The notes under the pieces are model-generated. The model was not told the DNA's origin and did not search any database. It was given only the letters and a program-made list of their open reading frames with translations. Below are positions 35,078-44,327 of a stretch of DNA of 64,000 nt, piece after piece. This DNA is from Neorhizobium lilium (lineage in GTDB: Bacteria; Pseudomonadota; Alphaproteobacteria; Rhizobiales; Rhizobiaceae), in assembly GCF_004053875.1 (NCBI RefSeq), contig NZ_SBIP01000004.1:558001-622000 (forward strand), written 5' to 3'. A program made the translations under genes and the position numbers. Each line of letters begins with the position of its first letter. The stretch's first letter is position 1.

Positions 35078-36757
35078 TCAAACCCGACGGCTTTTTTCCA
35101 TTTCCGCAAGGTCATTTTCGACCTGCGCCTGGAAGTTTTCCTCGTCTACCCGAATGCGGGAAAGCTCAAATTCGTCCGCTTCAAGCTCTGCCTGCAGCGC
35201 TGCAATCTCGGCTCTCGCCTTTTCGCGGCGCTTCTGGATCGCGTCCGTCTGGCGCTGCACGTCGTGCTGGCGCTCCATCCTTTCGCGGCGATCCTTCGCC
35301 TCCTGTGCCCGCCGTGCCGAGCCCGTCAGCGCCCGTCCTTCGCCAAGGTAGGGAGGAATGAGCTTTATGCCATTGTCGCTCATGACGAATTCGCGCACCT
35401 GGTTGGAATGCGCCATGCCGCGGGCCTTGAGGAGGTAAAGCTCGCGGTTGAACTCGCCACTTGTTTCGCGGTTGAGAAGCAGTATCCAGGCATCCATCAG
35501 CGAGGACAAGCCGACATCGGTTTCCGACGCGTTCTGCTGAGTGTGCATGAGATGGGTGAAGACCGCGGTTATGCCGTTCGATTTCAGAAAGTCCACCATG
35601 CGCAACAGCATGGACTGCACTTCCAGCTGGTCGGCAATGCCGAGGAAAGCCGAGATCGGGTCCAGCACGACCAGCGTCGGACGGAACTTCACCACCTCAC
35701 GAAGCATCACGGCAAGGTGCATTTCCAGACTGTAGAAGGTGGGACGGGCCGCGATGTGGCGCAACGAGCCGTCGTCGAGAAAGCGCTGAAGCTCCACCCC
35801 GATGGAGCGCATGTTGCGGACCGTCTGGGCTGCCGATTCCTCGAACGAGAAGTAAAGCGCCCTGCCGCCCGAAGCACAGGCTGCCTCCGCGAAACAGGCC
35901 GAGAGCGAGCTTTTGCCGGAGCCGGCAACGCCGCTGATGAGAATACTGCTGCTGCGGTGAAAGCCGCCGCCGGTCATCATGGCATCAAGGTCGGGAACGC
36001 CGCTGAAGATCCGTTCGTCGAAGACCTGATGGTTCAGGCCGAGAGAACTGACCGGCAGCACGCTGAACCCGTCCTCGTCAATCAGGAAGGGGTATTCGTT
36101 CGTCCCGTGCGCAGTGCCGCGATATTTTACGATGCGCAGGCGGCGTGTCGAGACCTGGTTGTGAACCCTGTGATCGAGCAACAGGACGCAGTCGGAAACA
36201 TATTCCTCCAGTCCCTGACGCGTCAGCGAGCCATCGCCGCGCTCGGCGGTGATGACGGTCGTCATGCCGCGGTCCTTCAGCCAATCGAACAGACGGCGGA
36301 TTTCGGCACGCAGGATGGCGGGATTGGTAAAAGCGGAGAACAGGCTCTCGATCGTGTCGAGCACGATACGCTTGGCGCCGACCTGGTCGATTGCCAGCTC
36401 GAGGCGCATGAACAGCCCTTCAAGATCGTAGTCGCCGATTTCGGCGAGTTCCGACGGATCGACGGCAATATGCTCGATCAGGATCTTGCCCTCATCGACC
36501 AGCCGATCCATGTCGAAGCCGAGAGAGGCGACATTGTTGACGATATCGACCGGACGCTCCTCGAAGGTCACGAAAACCCCCGGCTCATCGAATTCACGCG
36601 CGCCATTGATCAGAAAGGTCGAGGCAAACAGCGTCTTGCCGCAGCCCGCCGAACCGCAAACGAGAGCAGGCCGGCCTCTCGGCAGACCACCCAGCGTCAG
36701 TTCGTCAAAACCCTCAATCCCCGTAGGCGATTTGCTGATCCCCTTGGCATCGCCCAT
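35078..36757 (-). CDS. kaiC: KaiC clock-type double-domain ATPase/kinase
   Basis: The 559-residue protein has two RecA-like domains. CI has Walker A GSAGCGKT (35-42) and catalytic Glu66-Glu67 in TFEERP; CII has GVAGSGKS (276-283) and Glu306-Glu307 in SFEES. The autophosphorylation pair of cyanobacterial KaiC (Ser-Thr) aligns with Ser418-Ser419 in DVGLSSLMD. After PPYLGEGRALTG the C-terminus carries about 80 charged residues rich in Glu, Arg and Gln, a likely coiled coil in place of the KaiA-binding tail. ATG 36757 follows AGGAAGACGGA. No KaiA is present. kaiB and an HWE kinase follow in the operon. Confidence 0.93.
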   Translation of the reverse strand: MGDAKGISKSPTGIEGFDELTLGGLPRGRPALVCGSAGCGKTLFASTFLINGAREFDEPGVFVTFEERPVDIVNNVASLGFDMDRLVDEGKILIEHIAVDPSELAEIGDYDLEGLFMRLELAIDQVGAKRIVLDTIESLFSAFTNPAILRAEIRRLFDWLKDRGMTTVITAERGDGSLTRQGLEEYVSDCVLLLDHRVHNQVSTRRLRIVKYRGTAHGTNEYPFLIDEDGFSVLPVSSLGLNHQVFDERIFSGVPDLDAMMTGGGFHRSSSILISGVAGSGKSSLSACFAEAACASGGRALYFSFEESAAQTVRNMRSIGVELQRFLDDGSLRHIAARPTFYSLEMHLAVMLREVVKFRPTLVVLDPISAFLGIADQLEVQSMLLRMVDFLKSNGITAVFTHLMHTQQNASETDVGLSSLMDAWILLLNRETSGEFNRELYLLKARGMAHSNQVREFVMSDNGIKLIPPYLGEGRALTGSARRAQEAKDRRERMERQHDVQRQTDAIQKRREKARAEIAALQAELEADEFELSRIRVDEENFQAQVENDLAEMEKSRRV

Positions 36758-36833
36758 TCCGTCTTCCTGTTCTGTAAAACTAACCGGAAATAACGCGGAT
36801 GCGAAACTCCGGCAATTGGATTTGACATAGCGA

Positions 36834-36859
36834 AACAAGAGAAAATAACAATGGTTTCC
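36834..36859 (-). promoter_or_regulatory. Weak EcfG-like promoter upstream of kaiC
   Basis: GGAAA (36859-36855) is followed after 17 bases by TGTT (36837-36834) on the minus strand, 77 bp before the kaiC start. The -35 differs from GGAAC at one base, so this is tentative. Confidence 0.25.
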
Positions 36860-36957
36860 CTCTTCTTACACTGCCAAATCTGCCAAGTCATAGGGCTCTT
36901 TCCTTTCTCACGGCGAGAAAGCTATAACTCGTTTCTAAACATAGGGTCCTTGCGAGC

Positions 36958-39762
36958 GTGACGATGATCGAACTCCTGCTTCTGCTTCTGGTCGCGTTGA
37001 TGATCGGCCTGAACCGCAAGACCGCGGCGCGTCTTTCCACCCTGGAACAGGAAGTGGAGGCTCTTCGTACCAGCCTGGCGCGTGAACCGGCACCCTCGCC
37101 TTCAATTGCTTCGGTGGCGGAAACCGCCGTTTCAGAGGCAGAGATCCCTGCGATCGAGCTTGCCGCCCGCGAGGGAGTAACCGAAGTTTCAACATCCGAG
37201 GCCGCGAAAGCTGCGCCGGAAGACATCGGCACGGGCGAGGAAACGACGGCACCCGTTGCTGCCCCCCAACCCGCCACACCTGTCACCGCCCCGGCACCGG
37301 CCTCCGCACTGACGCGAGAAAACCTCGAAAGCTATCTCGGCGCCCGCTGGCCGGTCTGGGTGGGCGGCGTGGCCTTGGCGCTCGGCGGCATTTTCCTGGT
37401 TCGCTATTCGATCGAAGCGGGGCTGCTTGGCCCGGGTGCTAGGCTCATTCTCGCCACCCTGTTCGGTCTGGTTCTGATCGGAATCGGCGAGTTCGTACGG
37501 CGCAGGGGCATGCCCGCAATCGCCGAGCGTCACAGCAATGCCATGATACCGGGAGCGCTGACGGCGGCAGGCGCGGTAACGCTTCTCGGCGCCATCTATG
37601 CCGCCCACGGAGTCTATGGCTTCATCGGGCCGGCCCCGGCCTTTCTCCTGCTGGGATTGGTGTCGTTCGGGACGATCGGGCTTTCTCTGTTGCACGGCCA
37701 GGCACTGGCTGGCCTCGGCCTCCTCGCCTCGCTCGTGACGCCCGCTCTGGTCTCGACCGACACCCCGAACGCAACCTCGCTCTTTGCCTTCCTCTCGCTG
37801 ACCTGGCTTGCCGTCAACGCCGCCGCGCGTATCCGTCGCTGGAGCCTGGTGCCGACACTTGGTAATATCGGCATGGGGCTTTGGGCGCTTGCCTATCTTG
37901 CCTTCGAGGAAGGTGCAGATCTTGTGCCGGTGACGGGCGGCGTGCTCGTCATGGTCGCCGGTACAGCCTTTCTCTGGCCCGGCGCCGCCTATTCGGCGTC
38001 ACGAACCGCAAAATCCGGATGGCGCGGTCTCCTGCGGCGGCGCCCCTTGTCCATCATGCTGTCGGCCTCCATCATGGCCCTGCTGACAGCGCTCACCATG
38101 GAAGTGATCGGGACGCCCGCAGGCATTTCGCCCTTATTCGCGGCTGCCGCCATCATCGCCGCGGTTGCGGCCCTCGGCGCTGCCCGCGCCTATGCTTTCT
38201 GGCCGGCGGCGTTTTCCGCTGCCTCGGCCGTGCTCAGCGTTCTGCTGATCGCTTTCGTCTGGCTGGATTTCATGCCGCCGACGCCGATCGCCGGCCAGCT
38301 TGCGCCGGTGAAGTCCTTCACCGTGGAGATCGGCATCAGCCTGCTGCTCGGCGCTGTCTTCACCCTGCTCGGCTTCTTCTTCTTGCGCCGTTTCCGCAGA
38401 AGCGAGCCAGAATTCGCGATGGTCTGGAGCGTGCTGATGTCGGCCGTGCCGGTGGCCATTGCAACGATCAGCTTCCTCAATTTCGGCAGGCTTTCCGCAG
38501 ATTTCACCCATGGGCTTTACGGGCTCATCCTGGGCGCCGTGCTTCTCGTGATGGCCGATGGGCTGTTCCGCAACAGGGAGGACGCAGACACCGATCGTCC
38601 GGACTGGCCGGCAAACCTGCTGGTGGCCGGCTCTTTTGCTGGCTTCACGCTTTGCCTGCATGCGCTGACCAATGGCATGGTGACGACCATCCTCGTCTCA
38701 GTGCTCGGCTTTGCCTATCTGCTGGCGCAGCGCCTGCGCGCCTGGCCCGCCCTGCCCTGGATGATGGCGGCGGCGATGCTGGTGGTGTTCTCCCGCATTG
38801 CCTGGCAGCCGACCCTTGTGGGCGCCGACAGCCTCGGCACCACGCCCTTCTTCAACGCGCTCCTGCCCGGCTACGGCATTCCGGCGGCACTGGCTATCGT
38901 CTCCGCCTATCTCCTCAGAACATCGTCCGACTTCCGCGTCCGCAACATCATGCAGGCGCTCGCCTCGCTTTCGGCGCTGCTCACGGTCGCGGTGCTCGTG
39001 CGGCACGCGATGAACCACGGCGTGCTCGACGCATCCGTGCCGACGCTCGGCGAGCAGTCGATCTATACGTTGCTGACGGTCGGCTTCTCCGGCATCCTGA
39101 TGACGCTCGATCTCAAATCGCCGAGCCCGGTTTTCCGCTGGGGCTCGATGCTGGCGGGCGTGCTTGCCACGATCAACGTGCTGTCGCTGCACGTCTTCGG
39201 GCTCAACCCATTCTTCACGGGCGAAGATACGGGACCCTGGCCGGTCGTGAACCTGTTGCTTCTCGGCTATCTGCTGCCGGCGATCGCCTACGGCATCGTC
39301 GCCTTCTATGCGCGAGAGCGTCGCCCGCAGCCCTATGTTGCGATGCTGGCGATAGCCGGCGCCGTCCTCGGCTTCCTCTGGGCGACGCTTTCGGTACGGC
39401 GCTTCTGGCAGGGCACGAACATTGCCGACTGGAAGGGCTTCCTGTCGGCGGAAACCTACAGCTACTCGGTTGTCTGGCTGCTGATCGGCGTCGGCCTGCT
39501 GGTGCTTGGCTCGCGGCTGCACGCACGCAGCCTGAGGCTCGCCTCCGGCGCGCTCGTCATGGTGACCGTTGCGAAGGTCTTCCTGATCGACATGTCCAAT
39601 CTCGAAGGCATATTGCGCGCGCTTTCCTTCATCGGGCTCGGCGCCGTGCTGATCGGCATCGGGTTGTTCTACCAGCGTATCCTGGCAGGCAACCCGCAGC
39701 CGGAGACACCCGAGCCGGTTCCAGCCCCGCCGTCATCCCCACCCGGGGACCCTTCGCCGTGA
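36958..39762 (+). CDS. DUF2339 multi-span membrane protein
   Basis: The 934-residue protein starts with one membrane helix, a short coiled coil (LSTLEQEVEALRTSLAREP) and a Pro/Ala/Glu-rich linker. From about residue 120 the DUF2339 core begins (ESYLGARWPVWVGGVALALG) with more than 20 hydrophobic helices. Such proteins are common inner-membrane proteins without known function. The start is GTG 36958, with ATG 36964 as an alternative. It is divergent from kaiC and overlaps the HD gene by GTGA. Confidence 0.85.
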   Translation: MTMIELLLLLLVALMIGLNRKTAARLSTLEQEVEALRTSLAREPAPSPSIASVAETAVSEAEIPAIELAAREGVTEVSTSEAAKAAPEDIGTGEETTAPVAAPQPATPVTAPAPASALTRENLESYLGARWPVWVGGVALALGGIFLVRYSIEAGLLGPGARLILATLFGLVLIGIGEFVRRRGMPAIAERHSNAMIPGALTAAGAVTLLGAIYAAHGVYGFIGPAPAFLLLGLVSFGTIGLSLLHGQALAGLGLLASLVTPALVSTDTPNATSLFAFLSLTWLAVNAAARIRRWSLVPTLGNIGMGLWALAYLAFEEGADLVPVTGGVLVMVAGTAFLWPGAAYSASRTAKSGWRGLLRRRPLSIMLSASIMALLTALTMEVIGTPAGISPLFAAAAIIAAVAALGAARAYAFWPAAFSAASAVLSVLLIAFVWLDFMPPTPIAGQLAPVKSFTVEIGISLLLGAVFTLLGFFFLRRFRRSEPEFAMVWSVLMSAVPVAIATISFLNFGRLSADFTHGLYGLILGAVLLVMADGLFRNREDADTDRPDWPANLLVAGSFAGFTLCLHALTNGMVTTILVSVLGFAYLLAQRLRAWPALPWMMAAAMLVVFSRIAWQPTLVGADSLGTTPFFNALLPGYGIPAALAIVSAYLLRTSSDFRVRNIMQALASLSALLTVAVLVRHAMNHGVLDASVPTLGEQSIYTLLTVGFSGILMTLDLKSPSPVFRWGSMLAGVLATINVLSLHVFGLNPFFTGEDTGPWPVVNLLLLGYLLPAIAYGIVAFYARERRPQPYVAMLAIAGAVLGFLWATLSVRRFWQGTNIADWKGFLSAETYSYSVVWLLIGVGLLVLGSRLHARSLRLASGALVMVTVAKVFLIDMSNLEGILRALSFIGLGAVLIGIGLFYQRILAGNPQPETPEPVPAPPSSPPGDPSP

Positions 39763-40424
39763 CTGCCGCTATTACCTCGGCCAGCCTTGCTGCGGCCTTC
39801 TCGCCCTTCGAAACCTTGGCAGAAGTCCTGATCCCTCATGCGACCGAAGGCGATGACGGCAGCCACGACATTGCACATATCCTGCGCGTCTTCCGCAATG
39901 CCATGCGTATCCAGGCCGATGAAGGGGGCAATGCCCGGCTGCTGGCCGCCGCCGTGCTTCTGCACGACTGCGTGGCGGTCGAGAAGAACTCGCCGCTTCG
40001 CGCCCAGGCCTCCCGGCTGGCGGCGACGAAGGCTAACGAAATTCTGGCAAAGCTCGGCTGGAGCGAATACGACCGTACCGCCGTCGCCCATGCCGTTACC
40101 GCCCATAGCTTTTCCGCGCAGGTAATGCCGGAAACGCTGGAAGCCAAGATTTTGCAGGATGCCGACCGGCTGGATGCGATCGGCATGGTCGGGGCTGCAC
40201 GCTGCTTCTACATCGCCGGGCGCATGGGCTCCGGCCTTTACGATCCGGCGGACCCTCTTGCGGCGAATCGCCCGCTGGACGACAAAGCTTTTGCAATCGA
40301 TCATTTCGAAACCAAACTGTTCAAGCTTGCCGAAGGATTTCAGACCGCGGCCGGTCGTGCATTGGCGCAGGAACGTCATGCACGGCTGAAAGCGGTTCTG
40401 GATCTCTTCCTGGACGAAATCTGA
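39759..40424 (+). CDS. HD domain phosphohydrolase
   Basis: The 221-residue protein has HDIAHILRVFRNAMRI, LLHDCVAVEKNSP and DADRLDAIGMVGAARCF, the metal-binding H...HD...D set of HD phosphohydrolases of the YedJ/YpgQ type. The GTG start overlaps the DUF2339 stop, and the same frame is open for about 1.9 kb upstream as a GC artefact, which is not used. The likely substrate is a nucleotide, not defined by sequence. Confidence 0.85.
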   Translation: MTAAITSASLAAAFSPFETLAEVLIPHATEGDDGSHDIAHILRVFRNAMRIQADEGGNARLLAAAVLLHDCVAVEKNSPLRAQASRLAATKANEILAKLGWSEYDRTAVAHAVTAHSFSAQVMPETLEAKILQDADRLDAIGMVGAARCFYIAGRMGSGLYDPADPLAANRPLDDKAFAIDHFETKLFKLAEGFQTAAGRALAQERHARLKAVLDLFLDEI

Positions 40425-40431
40425 GGCTTTC

Positions 40432-41280
40432 ATGCGTGTCAGCGAAATCAACGTCTTTCCCTTGAAGAGCGGCCGCGGCATTGCGCTTGCCGAAGCCGAA
40501 GTAGCGCCCGAAGGACTTCCCGGCGACCGCCGAATGATGCTGGTGGACCCAAGCGGGCATTTCGTGAACCAGCGCGACCTTCAGGCCATGGCGCAGTTGC
40601 AGGTGCACCCAGAAGGAGACGGCTTCCGTTTCGCCATGGACGGCAAGGGGGAGATCCGCGTGGCGCGGCCGGCTGCCTATCGGCGGATCGACGTGGTCGT
40701 GTGGAAGTCGATCGTCAGCGCAGCGCTTGCCGAACGAGAGACCAACGCCAGGCTTTCCGAATGGCTGGGGCGCGAGGTACAGCTCGTCTTCTTTGACGAA
40801 AAGGCGAAGCGCACTGCAGGTGAAGACTGGGCCGGACCCGACTCGCCGGTGACATTTGCCGACGGGTATCAGGTTCTCGTCACCACGACAGGCTCACTTG
40901 CCGCCATCAATGCCGACATGGCGCGCCATGGAGAAGGCGCGGTCGGCATGGACCGGTTCCGCGCCAATATCGTCATCGACGATGACCAGGCCTTTGCCGA
41001 TGACGGCTGGGAGGCGATCGAGATCTCGGGTGTCCGCCTCGACCTCGTCAAGCCTTGCTCCCGCTGCATCATGATCACCCAGGACCAGATAACCGGCTCC
41101 CGCGAAGGCGCGAACCCGATGACGGCGCTCGGCCGCATCCGCATGTCGGCGGACCGGCGCGTGCCGGGACCGCTGTTCGGCTGGAATGCCGTACCGCGCG
41201 GCACAGGCCGGATCAGGCTCGGGGACGAGGTTCGCGTTCTTTCAAAGCGCGAGGGATGGGCGATCAAGCAACGGGCCTAA
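40432..41280 (+). CDS. MOSC domain protein
   Basis: The 282-residue protein has the MOSC N-terminal beta-barrel (MRVSEINVFPLKSGRG, then GLPGDRRMMLVDPSGHFVNQ) and the C-terminal MOSC domain with the conserved Cys in KPCSRCIMITQDQ. MOSC proteins bind the molybdenum cofactor and, as YcbX/mARC relatives, reduce N-hydroxylated compounds. It begins seven bases after the HD gene. No electron-transfer domain is fused. Confidence 0.88.
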   Translation: MRVSEINVFPLKSGRGIALAEAEVAPEGLPGDRRMMLVDPSGHFVNQRDLQAMAQLQVHPEGDGFRFAMDGKGEIRVARPAAYRRIDVVVWKSIVSAALAERETNARLSEWLGREVQLVFFDEKAKRTAGEDWAGPDSPVTFADGYQVLVTTTGSLAAINADMARHGEGAVGMDRFRANIVIDDDQAFADDGWEAIEISGVRLDLVKPCSRCIMITQDQITGSREGANPMTALGRIRMSADRRVPGPLFGWNAVPRGTGRIRLGDEVRVLSKREGWAIKQRA

Positions 41281-41415
41281 TCCTGGCCGCACTTGCCGAA
41301 GAAATTGACGAAAAGCAGCCCTGTATCGTTGCGCCGCCCGGTACAGGGGTGCATACCGATCCCTATCCATTCGATGCAGCAGACCTCTCGGTCCATCTGA
41401 AGACGGCTTTTCCGC

Positions 41416-42318
41416 ATGACACCACGGTCGACCGGCCTCGTTTTCGCCCTGACGGCGGTGAGCATCTTCGCTATCCAGGACGGGATCTCCAAGCATCTTG
41501 GAACCGCCTATCCGCCGATCTTCATAACCATGATCCGCTATTGGGCCTTTGCTGGCTTCGTGGTTGCCGTTGCCAGCCGGTCCAAGGGCGGGCTCAGGGC
41601 AACCGCCTCGCCGAACCGGCCCTGGCTGCAGGTTGGCCGCGGCGTCCTGCTCGTGGCGCAGATCGTCGTGTCGATCTTCTCCTTCTCCCGCGTCGGCCTG
41701 GCCGCAACCCACACGATCTTTGCGGCAACGCCTCTGGTGGTTGCGTGCCTCTCCGTTCCGCTGCTCGGGGAAAAGGTCGGCTGGCGGCGCTGGCTTGCGA
41801 TCGGCATCGGCTTTATCGGCATATTGATGATCGTCGATCCGCTGCATGCGAACTTCGACTACCGGATCGTCATACCGATCATCGGCACGGTCATGTTCGC
41901 GCTCTACTCGGTCATGACGCGGCTGGCGAGCCGCACCGACACGGCCGACACCGCCTTCTTCTACACCGGTTTTGCGGGCGCCGTCGCCATCACCGTCATC
42001 GGTCCCTTCTACTGGAGCCATATCACCGCCGTGAATTGGATCTGGATGCTGGTCCTGTGCATGACCGGCATGAGCGGCCACTACCTGCTGATCCGCGCCT
42101 ATTCGCTGCTGGATGCGGTAGCCGTGCAGCCGATGTTCTACGTGCAGTCCGTGCTGGTCTGCATCATCGGCGTGGCGCTGTTCGATGAGGTCATGACCAA
42201 GAACATGATCATCGGCTGCGCCATCGTGATCGGCGCCGGCATCTTCACCATCTGGCGGGAAGCAAAGTCCGGACGGGCGCGAATTCAAGCGCCGGTGGAG
42301 CCGCCGGGCGCTCTGTAG
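41416..42318 (+). CDS. EamA/DMT family transporter
   Basis: The 300-residue protein has about ten membrane helices in two EamA repeats, with GLVFALTAVSIFAIQDGISK at the start and GVALFDEVMTKNMIIGCAIV in the second repeat. It resembles the RhaT/RarD-related permeases that export metabolites, with no known substrate. The gene lies 135 bp after the MOSC gene and is convergent with recO, seven bases away. Confidence 0.85.
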   Translation: MTPRSTGLVFALTAVSIFAIQDGISKHLGTAYPPIFITMIRYWAFAGFVVAVASRSKGGLRATASPNRPWLQVGRGVLLVAQIVVSIFSFSRVGLAATHTIFAATPLVVACLSVPLLGEKVGWRRWLAIGIGFIGILMIVDPLHANFDYRIVIPIIGTVMFALYSVMTRLASRTDTADTAFFYTGFAGAVAITVIGPFYWSHITAVNWIWMLVLCMTGMSGHYLLIRAYSLLDAVAVQPMFYVQSVLVCIIGVALFDEVMTKNMIIGCAIVIGAGIFTIWREAKSGRARIQAPVEPPGAL

Positions 42319-42324
42319 GCACAA

Positions 42325-43077
42325 TTATCGGTCGATCTGCCGAGATCCGTCCGACAGCGCCTTCAACGCTGCCTGGACGAAGCCTTCCCGCGCCGTGCTT
42401 TCGGTCAGCCCGCGCGGCTCATAGACGTGCCGGTGCAGGAAGAAGCCGGTGAGTCGGAATGCTTCCGCCATGGTTCCCCTGTTCGCCGCCAGGCTGTTTC
42501 TCTCCTGCAGGAAGGGCGGCAACGCCAGCATGCGGTCCGCATAAGGTGCGCCTGCCTGACGGCTGACGGCCCGGCCGCTTTTTGGCGAGACATAGACGAG
42601 ATCGTCACGCGCGCCGGTCGCAGCGCATTCGGCGAGGTCGAGGCCGAAGCCGAGATCGTTGAGGACAGCCAGTTCGAAGCGCACGAAGAGCTCTCCGGCT
42701 TCTGAGGGATCGTCCATGGCGTCGAGGATGATGTCGAGCGCTTCGAACAGGTGCGGATGCGGATCACGCTCGGGAAGAAGCCGGAGCAGCGCACCCATGG
42801 CCTGGACGCCATAGACGGCCGTTGCCGTCTCCATCAACTTGGCGGCCCGCAGGCGCACGGGCTCCAGCTTGAACTCGCCCAGATGCTCGTCAAGCCGGGC
42901 GCGCCACACGGCTTCCACCCGGTTGCCGGGCTGCAGCACGGGCTGCATGGTTCGGGAGCGGCCGGAGCGCACGAGGCCGAGATGACGCCCGCGCTCGCGC
43001 GTCATCAATTCAGCGATGACACTTGTTTCGCCATGCCGCTTGACGCCAATGATGACCGCTTCGTCCTGCCACTGCAT
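42325..43077 (-). CDS. recO: DNA repair protein RecO
   Basis: The 250-residue protein has the RecO N-terminal OB fold ([28 protein letters not shown]) and a helical C-terminal region ([20 protein letters not shown]). RecO loads RecA with RecR. The zinc-finger Cys set found in some RecO proteins is absent apart from an isolated Cys in LAECAA. ATG 43077 gives the usual start; an in-frame ATG 11 codons upstream is discounted. era lies about 1.2 kb upstream, separated here by two unrelated genes. Confidence 0.92.
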   Translation of the reverse strand: MQWQDEAVIIGVKRHGETSVIAELMTRERGRHLGLVRSGRSRTMQPVLQPGNRVEAVWRARLDEHLGEFKLEPVRLRAAKLMETATAVYGVQAMGALLRLLPERDPHPHLFEALDIILDAMDDPSEAGELFVRFELAVLNDLGFGLDLAECAATGARDDLVYVSPKSGRAVSRQAGAPYADRMLALPPFLQERNSLAANRGTMAEAFRLTGFFLHRHVYEPRGLTESTAREGFVQAALKALSDGSRQIDR

Positions 43078-43255
43078 GTCTTGGATGAGGCTCCTGCCGG
43101 GAAGAGTCATCTTTATCCCATAAGGGCTTCAGGATGAATCGTTTTCTGCTTTTTTGCTAATCTTCGGCGAAAGACGATTATCTGCCTGCCGCCTTGGAAC
43201 AAAAGGCCCTCCACCGCAATTCACTCCGCGAAATCACGCTGTTGGGGAAGACTCC

Positions 43256-43648
43256 ATGAAACACGCATTTGTCGCCGCCGCCCTGCTTGTCGCCACGCCA
43301 GGCGCCCTCCTTGCCGCTTCGCCGGCCGTTGCGCAATCTCCGCAGCTGGAGCAGGCCTGCATCTCCGTCGCCAGAAACTTCCTGCTGATGCCAACCATCA
43401 AGACAGGGGTCGTGCAATCCTTCCCGGAACTCGATCCCCCCGGTGCGCGCCTTACCTATTCCACCCGCGAGGATGCAAAGCCGACGGATTTCAACAATGA
43501 AATTTCGTGCGAGTTCGAGAAGGCGACGGCTCCGCTCGGCCTGCGCCGCTTCTGCATTTCCGACACCTGCTACGGGCCTAACGAGCAGGAAGAAGCAAAC
43601 CGTCGCCGCTACCTGGAAATCAAAGCGCTGATGGACCGTCAGAAGTAA
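43256..43648 (+). CDS. Exported hypothetical protein
   Basis: The 130-residue protein has a signal peptide (KHAFVAAALLVATPGALLAA, cleavage near AVA-QS). Its mature part has four Cys residues (EQACIS, ISCEFE, RRFCIS, DTCYG), likely two periplasmic disulfides. ATG 43256 opens directly before the signal. I do not recognise a family. It lies between recO and the PAS gene. Confidence 0.65.
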   Translation: MKHAFVAAALLVATPGALLAASPAVAQSPQLEQACISVARNFLLMPTIKTGVVQSFPELDPPGARLTYSTREDAKPTDFNNEISCEFEKATAPLGLRRFCISDTCYGPNEQEEANRRRYLEIKALMDRQK

Positions 43649-43675
43649 GCTGAACGTCCATCAACCGGTTCAAGC

Positions 43676-44179
43676 TTAAGCGCCGAGCACCCTGAGAGCC
43701 GATGACAGATACCGCGCCGCCAGAGCATGGCGGCGTTTCGTTGCGAGGCCCAGCGCCGCGCGACAGTGCACTTCCAAAGGATCCACCGCGTCGGCACTTG
43801 CGTGTAACGGCAGGATCGTGGACGTGCCCGTATAGATGGACGGGGTGCCATCGGCGTCGCGCAGACAGCAACCGTTTGCAGCCACTCGGAGAATGCGTCC
43901 ATCGACATGGGTCATGTGGTATTCGGCATCGTAGCGCTCGCCCGTCACGATCGCGGTGTGGATCGCCTTGGCAACGCGTCGTCTGTCCGGCTCGTCAATA
44001 TATTGAATTATTTTCTCGATAGGAACGCCCGCGGCAAGTTCAGCCGGCGTCGCACAGTAGATGTGCGCAATGACATCATCTCCGTACAACCTGTTTTCGG
44101 GTACATTCCAGCTATAAAATCCGATCGTACCGACAGGGTATGTTCGGGAGCCCAGGTCTCCGGCATTCGCCCTCGCCAT
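43676..44179 (-). CDS. PAS domain protein without output domain
   Basis: The 167-residue protein is essentially one PAS_3-type fold: GTIGFYSWNVPENRLYGDD, YIDEPDRRRVAKAI, then YDAEYHMTHVDGRILRVAAN. No kinase or other effector is attached, so it may modulate a partner. ATG 44179 follows GAGGGAGGTTGGA; an upstream ATG at 44209 is possible but has a weaker ribosome site. An EcfG-like motif lies about 50 bp upstream. Confidence 0.8.
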   Translation of the reverse strand: MARANAGDLGSRTYPVGTIGFYSWNVPENRLYGDDVIAHIYCATPAELAAGVPIEKIIQYIDEPDRRRVAKAIHTAIVTGERYDAEYHMTHVDGRILRVAANGCCLRDADGTPSIYTGTSTILPLHASADAVDPLEVHCRAALGLATKRRHALAARYLSSALRVLGA

Positions 44180-44229
44180 TCCAACCTCCCTCACCGAGAT
44201 GCGACTCATTCCGCTTACCGTAATGCCTA

Positions 44230-44253
44230 AACCATGAAGAACAAGGAAGTTCC
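44230..44253 (-). promoter_or_regulatory. Possible EcfG-type promoter for the PAS gene
   Basis: GGAAC (44253-44249) is followed after 16 bases by GTT (44232-44230), 50 bp before the PAS start codon. Spacing is at the short end of the expected range. Confidence 0.35.
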
Positions 44254-44327
44254 TGAAACACAGGCATGCTTCGTACAAAGGCTGACGACAATCTCAGGGC
44301 GGCGCTTCGATGAAACGGCAGGGGGGA

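Noticed and set aside
37881..39758. Long open frame before the HD gene in the same frame
   Set aside because: It overlaps the well-supported DUF2339 gene and is low-complexity Arg/Ala/Pro-rich; only the part from the GTG at 39759 resembles a protein family.
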